Below are positions 56,134-64,000 of a DNA stretch of 64,000 bases, in pieces (position 1 is the first letter of the stretch; every line of letters starts with the position of its first letter). The translations under genes and the position numbers were made by a program. The notes beneath the pieces are model-generated. The model saw only the letters and a program-made list of their open reading frames with translations. It did not search any database and was not told where the DNA came from. Location of the stretch: NCBI GenBank assembly GCA_034359265.1, contig CP136898.1, forward strand, positions 43,299,501 through 43,363,500, read 5' to 3'. The stretch comes from Canna indica. Its lineage: Eukaryota; Streptophyta; Magnoliopsida; Zingiberales; Cannaceae.

Positions 56134-57545
56134 TCAATGACTCCTCGTGTGCACTTCCGCCTTACGCTCCTCGACGAGCTCGGGCTGAACTCCCGAGTGC
56201 ATTCCCTCGCTATCACGCCACTACTTTCGGCCTGAGAGCCCTTAAACTCTTTACACGCAGTTCTGCCTTACGCTCCTCAGCGAGCTCGGGCTAAACCCCC
56301 AAGTGCAGTCCCTAGCTACCATACCACTAATTTAGAAATTTTTTAGGAGATGTCAATAGATATTTTGTCTCATGCTTTTGGAATGGGCTTAGAAATAGTA
56401 ACTATTGACACAAAAAATTATCTAGAATGCTTCATATATTTTAAAATGTGCCTAGAAAAAACTAAAAATTGAAAGTTTGACATCAATAAAAATATTATGA
56501 TATTATTATAAATATGGAACTATATATATATATATGAATTGGGGATTTTCTTTAAAAAATATATATTTTTTATATTTTTATATATAAGTCATGTTTGTGT
56601 CCGTGTCCTGTGAAATTTTGAAGTTGGTGTGTTCCTGTGTCTGTGTCCGTGTCGATGGTGCATAGCTACGCCCTCAACGACTCCTCGTGTGCGATTCCAC
56701 CTTACGCTCCTTAGTGAGCTCGGGCTGAACCCCCGAGTTTAGTTCATAGCTATCACGCCACTACTTCCGGCCTTAGAGCCCTTACTTAAACTCTTCGCGC
56801 GATTCTACCTTACGCCCTTCGACGAGCTCGGGCCGAACCCCTGACTGTAGTCCCTGGCTATCACACCACTACTTCCATCCTCAGAGCCCTTACTTAAACT
56901 CCTCGCGTACGATTCAGCCTTATGCTCCTCAGTGGGCTCAAGCTGAACACCCGAGTGCAGCCCCTCACTATCACGCCACTACTTCCAGCATTAGAGTCCT
57001 TAAACTCCTCAACATGATTCCTTCTTACGCTCCTCAACGAGCTCAGGCTAAACCCCCGAGTGCAGTCCCTAGCTATCACATCACTACTTCTAGCCTCAGA
57101 GCCCTTACTTAAACTCATCACGCGTGGTTCCACCTTACGCTCCTCGACGAGTTTAGGCTGACACACCCGAGTGTAGTCTCTAGTTATCATGCAACTACTT
57201 CTGGCCTTAGAGCCCTTACTTAAACTCCTCTCGCGCAGTTTCACCTTACGCTCCTCGACGAGCTCGGGCTGAACCCCTGAGTGCAATCTTTGGCTATCAC
57301 GCCACTACTTTCGGCCTCAGAGCCCTTACTTAAACTCCTTGCACGTGGTTCCCCCTTATGCTCCTCGGGGAGCTCGGGCTGAACCCCCGAGTGCAGCCTA
57401 CGACCATCACGCCACTACTTCCGGCCTCAGTGAGCTTGTCAGTTACAACGTCACCACCTCTAGCCTCAGAACCCTTATACAAACTCCTCGCATACAATCT
57501 CACCCTATGCTCCTCAACGAGCTTGACTAAAACCCATAAATGCGA
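56134..57545. repeat. ~108-bp minisatellite in Gypsy copy B, interrupted
   Basis: The same unit as in copy A (CTCCTCGACGAGCTCGGGCTGAAC on the plus strand in pieces, CTCGGG/CCCGAG hairpin). Two units come first (56155-56330). A second partial hAT 3' half (56330-56660, a duplicate of 55793-56125) interrupts, then about nine more units run to 57540. The minus strand is open for 130 codons at 57286-56894. Confidence 0.88.
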
Positions 57546-57615
57546 GCCACTACTTCTAAATGAAGGCATAAGAAATTACTACTTAACCTACAAAGCAGTT
57601 CCAAGGTTGCTACAA

Positions 57616-57750
57616 AAGGTTCAACCTCAAACGAGATTTCAGAAGGTTCAACCTAGAATAAGATTTCAAAAGGTTCAACCTCAAACAAGATCTCATAAGG
57701 TTCAACCTCGAACAAAATTTCAGACGATTCAACCTGAGATTGCAGAGCAA
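57616..57750 (+). repeat. 27-bp tandem repeat, five units (copy B)
   Basis: Units of AAGGTTCAACCTCAAACGAG plus ATTTCAG run in perfect 27-base register. The plus strand encodes KVQPQTRFQ-like nonapeptides within an open stretch at 57358-57906. Confidence 0.88.
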
Positions 57751-57961
57751 GACTCTACCCTCATATGGAACCAAGCGGAAAAGATCAAAATCACAGAATC
57801 AACCAGAGCACATTGCAAGAAAAAAATAGCTCATGAAGGGGCAATTGTCAAGACAAAAAGAGCTCACGAATGGGCAATTGTTAAACAAAAAAAGGGGAAT
57901 AAGTGACCCCAGAAAAAGCTCTTAAAACTAGTATATACAAATAACGAGCTTAAAACGTCTA

Positions 57962-59300
57962 TTAAGGAGAAATCGTGTCAGCCTTAGTACACTCAATAGG
58001 AACGACCCTACCCAGAACAACATCTGCCCATGAGGAAAAAGAAAATTGACCTGGAGTCGTGGCTAAGGGCTCTCCTTCAGCAGACCAAGAAAAATCATCT
58101 TTGGTTTCAGGGTTTATAAGAACATTTCCCTTGAACTCCTTAAGGAAATCTATCCCAGAAAGGTCAACACCAGGGCCAAGGCGCTTTGTTTGTTCCATCG
58201 CCCTTTCAACACCGGGGGTAGGGATCTACCCCCTCAAGAAAACTAGACTTGTTACTGGAGCGGAGACATAAGGCCGAACCTAGTTGTCGAACTCCAGTTG
58301 ATGCACCGGCCACCACCGTTGTCTCTGAAAGAATGGACTCATTCCCCTGCGAATTGACAAACGCTTCAGATAGCAGGTTCTCCTCGGAATACCTATGTCT
58401 TTTCCGATGCCCCATCGGTGAGCCAAGGAAGACTGGAGAGTCCAAAGAAGCTGACGAACCGATCGCCTTCGCTCTCACCCAATAACCCTTGGCTTTCGAG
58501 ACTATGAAGCCCTCATAGGCTTTAGTAGGTCATCAACCAAGGGATTCTTTCCCCTATCTCTTGAGGATTTCTCTCGAATTTTTGCCAAGCAAGCGCACAT
58601 ACCTGGTGCCTTCAGTAGTGAAGACATCTCATCTGGAAAACAAAGGAGGGTCCATAAAGAAGTTGATATTAAATCATCAATGACCAACTCAGTGATCGAC
58701 GGCTCTCTAGAAACTCCCCATGGTACGAGCGGGCACCTTTTTTGCCATGATGTCTTCCCCAAAAAATGAGGGGACAAGAACCAATCAACAATCGTCATGT
58801 AGGATGAGAAGATTTTCGTCTTTAAATTGACATGTCGAATGTGGAAGTCGAGAGGGCATATTGACAACATGGCAAAAATATGCTGATTTGACTTACCTCG
58901 AGGTGATACAAAGAGCCGCTGTGTGCCAACTAAAGATGACATGAGGATACTCACCCCAGCCCGACTTCCACAATTGCTCACGCCGCCATAGCCATCACGA
59001 CCATCTTCCCCAACTTAGCCTCCTTAGCCATTTCCTTCAGTTTTGCCTTTGCAGTTGGCCGCCTCAGCTACTTGTCTCAGTTTGGCCTTCATGGCCACTT
59101 GTTCCAAAGTAGTCCTAATGGCCAACCCTTCCCTATTCGACCTTCACGGTTGTCCACTTCAACACGGCCTCAATGGTCTCTCAGCTTAGCTTCAGCGGGC
59201 ACCTGCTTATCCTCTATGATCAACTGCTCCAAAGCAAGATCTAGCTCGACCACCCTAGCCACCCAGCACAACTTGGTAAGAGCATTTTTAAAAACCCTCC
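57962..59300 (-). pseudogene. Antisense coding remnant of Gypsy copy B
   Basis: Minus-strand open pieces are 58981-58502 (159 codons, containing WFLSPHFLGKTSWQKRCPL and LLKAPGMCACLAKIREKSS), 58478-58206 and 58198-57962 (VDLSGIDFLKEFKGNVLINP, SWADVVLGRVVPIECT). They are collinear with weaker pieces in copy A, so a real protein probably once read through here, antisense to gag. The interval and orientation match antisense ORFs reported for Tat-type Gypsy elements. Function unknown. Confidence 0.45.
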
Positions 59301-59379
59301 AGAGATGCCAAAACACAAAATCTAACTCTACATCAAAGCTCGACACATAGTCATCCAGACTCTGGCCAAGCTCAAGGGC

Positions 59380-59815
59380 TGTGGACTGAATTAAAACTAT
59401 TGAGCTCGATCAAATTATACCCACCAGCGAACCAAGCAGCTCCATTCGGGGGGCTCCGCCTAATTACGCCCCCGAATCAGATTCAAGCCAGACCCAACTA
59501 GACAAGGATACTCACATCCTACTTTATCAAGAGAGATACGCCATTACATACCCGCCATCTTCGGAATCAACCTCTACTTATTCTGGGCAATATCACCACG
59601 AGATTTTCAGGCGGTGTTATCACCTCCACCTGCAATAAATATAGACACGGCGTGCCTCAGGTAACTGTAATTCCAATTTCCATTACCTCCACCTTGGAGT
59701 CATACTAACTTGAGCGTCGGAGTGTCTTTTGTAGCCTCCCCCTCCTCCCCGTCGTCGAACCAAACAAGGAGAGACACTGAATCGGAGAAGAAGGTCCTCA
59801 ACTCTTAGGTAGGAA
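59380..59815 (+). repeat. 3' LTR of Gypsy copy B
   Basis: It begins TGTGGACTGAATTAAAAC after AAGCTCAAGGGC and ends near CAACTCTTAGGTAGGAA. It is shorter than the copy A LTR by a deletion after CAGATTCAAGCCAGACC and lacks the pyrimidine expansion. Confidence 0.78.
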
Positions 59816-59822
59816 TAATATG

Positions 59823-62429
59823 AGTCACGCCCCAAAATCCGAGCATGATCGGCCAAAGTACTACATGTACTCCGAAGCCTAACTCAATTATAATAACCAA
59901 ATAAAAAAATACAACCTTGAATAGTTCATAAAAGAAGATCAGTTTTCTTACAATAAACACAATTGATCAAGATTCCAAAACCAATCAATAAATAATCTAA
60001 TGATTATTAAATCTTTAAGAATCATATAAAATAAATCAAATAATCATAGACGAAGTTTTTGACTTTCAAATGCGAAAATAAAGTTTAGACATCCATCTAT
60101 CTAAAGAAATACATTTGACTCTACGGACCCAACATATTCCCTGACCACGATGTGTCACGAGATCTGTCGTCCTTGACGCCACCAGCTGCGTTACTGCCTA
60201 CCAGAACCTTTTTGATCACGCTTCGGGGCTGAAAAACAATAATAATATAAAGGGTAAGTCCAACTAGGACTTAGTGAGTGACATAATCTCCTACAGCCAT
60301 GCTCAAAAATACAAGCCAACATATATACATGTGTAGGTAATAACGAAACGTTTGTAAACAAAGTGAGGGTTCCAAGGAAATATAGATACACTCCATACGA
60401 CCATGCATTTATGTAGGCAACAATTAGTAAGAGAACATCAATAATACTTAACATGAGATAAACAATAATGAAGTCATTCTACTATTCATGCAAGCCACCC
60501 GAGCCAGTCGTCAGTGTGGCAGTACTGACGAGCTTCCCAGTCCAAGGACCTGTCGGTCCTATCATCTAGAGACCCGTCGGTCTATGAGTCGGGCGCTGAT
60601 CACCTTTGTCTCAGCGTTTTCCCCCGCTCTGTGCCACCCGGGTCGGTCGTCAGTGTGGCGACTGACGAACTTCCCAGTCCACATCCACATACACATCCAA
60701 GCATCTACAACCAATCTACAGTATATGCGTATAACCATAAAAATGAGATGAATTAGCATATTTGCATGTCGGTACAGGTATCTAGGGACCCTAAAGATCC
60801 CGTAGGTTGTAACACCAACCACACGACTGAATCATCGGATACATAATGAACAGTACATGCGTTTAATGGCAATCCTAATGGTCTGGTCATTCTTATACCT
60901 CACTGGTTATGCATGGGGTGTGTGACCGATTCCATACAATGTGTCATGTGGAGTGTTTGAAGAAGCAACGACTAGATGGAGGTGACCTAATGTATAGATA
61001 GTTACTCTCATGTGATATAGCAGCATTGATCCTACTAATCAGCATTTTTCAAGTTTGGGTCCATCCACTACTCTACCACCAGAGATTGAGTGAGGAGTTA
61101 TAATCATACAGGAACACATTTCACGTAATAGCAATACTACATACCATATTGAATTCCAACAAGTATTACACGTATCAAACAGCAGGAATGTATTTGTACA
61201 CATACAGTTCTTAGCTACGTAACTTTCAAATCTAACACACAGAGCATGCTTTCATCAAGAACAGAACTGTACACTGATATCAGCTACGCTAAATGCAATT
61301 TACCATACGAATCATGCTTCATCCCAATTGGAACAACATTCGAATTAAATCTTGCTGACGAAACGCAGATCTACAACCCCGATCCACCAAATTGACACAG
61401 GTAATTGCTCTGTTCACATGTTATTTGAACAGAGTACCCACTGTCGCATATGGAGTACCGGATTCACAGAATGAACAACCCAATCATCCACAAATTGCCG
61501 ATCTACATCCTCATCTATCGAATACCAACCAAGCATTACGGTCACCAAATCACAGAACAACATATTACATGCGCTCGGTAAACCACCATCCGAACACAGA
61601 TACTTCATGAATCGCACAAACAAATTCAACATCAATCGAGTACAGATCAAGAAATCATGATCCACCAATTCATACGAACATACATTAGATCGAAAATCAC
61701 AGCAACATGAGAAGGAGAATCCGAAGCAAAATGACTCGCGGAAAAGGGGCGTCGGCCTGAATTCGTAAGCAAGAAAGAGGATGATTAGAAACTCACAAAT
61801 GGTTTCAACCATCATACGAGAAATTGTCATCCGATCCGCCCCAAAACTTAAGGAAACATATACGAAGAAAATCCAAAACCAGAAGACTCGAAAATGAGGG
61901 GCGGCGGCTTGAATCCTTGAGCAAGGAAGAAGGAGAGTTATGCACTCACCGATCTAGGGAAAATGAGAAGGGAGGTAGAGCGAGACCGCTTCCTCCGACC
62001 GCCGTCGCCGACGAGATCACCGCGGCTGAGATCTGCTCTCCCCTCCTCCTTACGTCGTTGCGTCTGGGTCGCGTGATCTGTCGCCCAGTCGCGGGTCGCG
62101 CAATTTCCTTCCCCCCAGCCGCAGCGATTCAACTTATAACTTGGGGTTAAATTAACCCCAAGTTACCTTTTTACCCCTCTCCTTAGCCTAATTATAAAAG
62201 TCCCAATTGAGTCTAACCTAAGTCCAATTTGAATTCCGATCGACCCACCGAGTTCGCCTCAAAGTCTACTCTCATTACGCCATGCTAATTTACAGAAATA
62301 AAAATTATATATATTTAAATTAGCGCCATACTGAATTCCACCCTCGAGACTCCGCTAATTTGCATCATTTAAGTCCTTGCTTCCCTGATATGAAACCAAA
62401 CAAATATAGATGAAATTTTGGTCATAACA
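59823..62429 (-). mobile_element. Solo LTR 3, diverged member of the GTCACGCCCC family
   Basis: It starts AGTCACGCCCC (first base changed from the family TGTCACGCCCC) and ends CATAACA. The 5-bp duplication ATATG lies at 59818-59822 and 62430-62434. Copy A (25736-25745) shows the empty site. No coding region and no second LTR are present. The sense strand is taken as minus because GGGGCGTGAC is then the 3' end, as in solo LTRs 1 and 2. A hairpin cluster lies at 60509-60667 and a GC-rich part at 61940-62120. Confidence 0.85.
60509..60667 (-). repeat. Hairpin cluster in solo LTR 3
   Basis: Four perfect short hairpins lie within 160 bases: CGTCAGT/ACTGACG (60509-60530), AGGACC-TGTC-GGTCCT (60545-60560), AGACC-CGTC-GGTCT (60570-60583) and CGTCAGT-GTGGCG-ACTGACG (60648-60667). 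The first and last belong to a repeated GGTCGTCAGTGTGGC segment followed by CTTCCCAGTCCA. Confidence 0.8.
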
Positions 62430-62434
62430 ATATG

Positions 62435-63105
62435 AAATATAGTATTTGGACCAAACCAGCTCTTTAGGCCTAGTCGGAGCAGGCTAGAAGCACCCCTACT
62501 CATGAACCAAACTTAGGTCGAACCAATTTACAATTAGTCTGAGGGCTCCACCCAGCCAAACAAGAATATTAATATCCTTCATTTATCACCAAGGATTTAG
62601 CAATAATGAGCCCGCAATCTAAGGGATAACAGTCGACCAGTATATCCTCGCAAGATTCCGAGAGATCATCATCGAACGCCCAAACCTACCTCATAAAATA
62701 GACATGACTCACATTAGGTATACTCCTGATTCAAATTTCATACCCATCATTTGGGATTCCCTCTCACTTGAGTGTCGGAGTGTCTTTGCAGGTCACCACC
62801 GGAGCCGTGTTGGACCAGGAGACGTGAAGGCTTGCAACACCCCAACTTCATGCGAGAACAATATTCTTTGATAAGTTCTATGTTTTAGAATTTAATTTTC
62901 TAGTAAACTGAATTTAAATCAAGGAAACTTAGTTTAGTTTCAATTAACTTTGCAGGGAAATTAGAATTTGGATTTTTGATTAAATTTAATTTGATTCAGT
63001 ACAACAAAATGATGTAAAATATTCACAATGAAACCAGAACAGAGTTCATTTTTTTTAAAAATAAATTGGAGCCAATATAAGCCCTACTTTGCCAAACTAG
63101 AGCTA
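62435..63105. repeat. Right flank shared with Gypsy copy A
   Basis: It starts AAATATAGTATTTGGACCAA after the target duplication and aligns with 25743-26430, including TTGAGTGTCGGAGTGTCTTT, GCAACACCCCAACTT and GATTAAATTTAATTTGATTC. The match ends near GCCAAACTAGAGCTAAGG. Confidence 0.75.
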
Positions 63106-63107
63106 AG

Positions 63108-64000
63108 GAAAAAGGTACAAAAATATCTCTAACTTTTTCTCATGGGTACTAAAATGCCCTTAATATTTTTTTGAGATCAAAAATACCCCTTACGTTATGG
63201 AATTGGGTACAAAAATATTCCTATAGGTAAACGATGTTAATTGAGAGATAACGGAGTTGACGTGGCTGATGACTAAAACTGATGACGTGGACATGTGGCG
63301 CGCATGCAGGCTAGGATATTTTCTCACGGGTACTAAAATGCCTCTGACGTTTTCTCACGGGTACAAAAATGCCCCTAACATTTCTCATGGATACTAAAAT
63401 ACCCCTAAAATACCCCTAAGGTTATTGAAAATTATATAAAAATGACATCAGACTAACTTTTGTTAGGTGAGACTTAACGGAGACGTCATGGATGCTGACA
63501 AATATGTTGACTTTACACGTAACGCATATGTAGAGAGCAACTTACCACTTAAGCGACACATAAGAAATCAAAAACTGAAAATTTAGAAAATAAAAATTGA
63601 AACTGAAACCATCAAATTGGTTAATCGAAAAATTTAGTTCGGTTTCAAACTGGTTGTGTAGCAACATCTCTCTGCATGTGCACCACGTGTAAAGTCAACA
63701 TCTCTATCAGTATCAACGACATCTCTATTAAGTCTCACCTAACAAAAGTTAACATGGTGTCATTTTTGTACCATTTTCAATAACCCCAAAGGTATTTTAG
63801 CTCCAAAACAAACATTAAGAGCATTCTAGTACTCATGAGAAAATGTTATGAGTATTTTTGTACATGTGAGAAAACGTTAGGGGCATTTTAGTACTTGTGA
63901 GAAAACGTCTTGGCCTGCATGCGCGCTAGATGTCCACGTCATCAGTCCCAATCATCAGCCATGTCAGATCCATTATCTCTCAACTAACACCGTTTACCTA
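63108..64000. mobile_element. Foldback (long inverted repeat) element, right end outside the window
   Basis: GGTAAACGATGTTAATTGAG, GATGACGTGGACATGTGGCG and CGCGCATGCAGGC (63220-63315) recur inverted as GCCTGCATGCGCGC, TGTCCACGTCATCAG and ACACCGTTTACC (63915-63998). GGTACTAAAATGCC and CTCACGGGTAC words repeat within each arm. No coding region. The left end is probably GAAAAAGGTACAAAAATA near 63108; the right end lies beyond 64000. Confidence 0.75.

Larger units (their letters stand above)
53692..59815 (+). mobile_element. Ty3/Gypsy copy B, 5' truncated duplicate of copy A
   Basis: It follows copy A from the gag end (GACATCTACCACCTGAAACTC at about 53692) through protease, hAT element, minisatellite, 27-bp repeat and antisense region to a 3' LTR at 59380-59815. 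The 5' LTR and most of gag are missing. It has no Copia insertion: the site ACTTC is intact at about 54172. It has one extra internal duplication (about 55793-56860). Its right-hand junction is the same as that of copy A. Confidence 0.85.

Noticed and set aside
60191..60822. ORFs of 86-87 codons in solo LTR 3
   Set aside because: No similarity, located in an LTR, on both strands over the hairpin cluster.
52592..64000. Kinase exons of the receptor-like gene
   Set aside because: I looked for protein kinase motifs (G-x-G-x-x-G, HRDLK, DFG) on the plus strand after exon 9 and found none; the region is retroelement sequence.
1..64000. tRNA, rRNA or snRNA genes
   Set aside because: No cloverleaf with A and B boxes or conserved rRNA words was recognised by eye; a tRNAscan or Infernal run would be decisive.

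Overview
The window is plant (angiosperm) nuclear DNA. It has one spliced gene with canonical GT-AG introns, and the rest is almost entirely plant transposable elements: CACTA, hAT, Mutator-like, L1-type LINE, Copia and Ty3/Gypsy, many nested and several with readable target-site duplications (TSDs). I cannot name the species. No rRNA, tRNA or bacterial-type operon was seen.

Layout. 1-1534: AT-rich intergenic DNA. 1538-6396: complete but non-autonomous CACTA element (TSD CTA) with a TNPA-like gene, an internally deleted TNP2-type transposase and a 26-bp minisatellite. 6400-10220: unclassified repeats. 10226-25734: Ty3/Gypsy element 'A' (5-bp TSD TAATA) with gag and protease remnants and no reverse transcriptase, carrying an old hAT element, a ~108-bp minisatellite and antisense coding remnants. 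Its protease is split by a gag-only Copia element at 12372-20184 (TSD ACTTC). 26912-30006: decayed second CACTA. 30045-30235: small MITE. 30344-36232: degenerate L1-type LINE on the minus strand. 37626-44064: Mutator-like foldback element (9-bp TSD) split by two solo LTRs of one family in opposite orientations. 44469-52591: the gene. 52875-63105: LTR fragment, then Gypsy copy 'B', a duplicate of A and its right flank, interrupted by a third solo LTR. 63108-64000: the start of another foldback element, cut by the window end.

The gene has nine exons summing to 1,770 nt (589 aa). It encodes a secreted signal peptide, a malectin-like ectodomain, a GDPC motif, three LRRs, one transmembrane helix and a short basic/acidic tail, with no kinase domain. 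It is either a receptor-like protein of the malectin-LRR family or a receptor kinase that lost its kinase. Its introns hold Copia, CACTA, Gypsy and MITE remnants.

The most interesting signal outside known gene categories is a run of seven small hairpins in each of two solo LTRs (39770-40090 and 41134-41454). The inner core TCGG/CCGA is constant, while the outer stems differ between units yet remain complementary. A third, diverged LTR (59823-62429) has a different hairpin cluster in a comparable place. The second notable observation is reciprocal empty sites between the A and B copies, which give a clear order of events.
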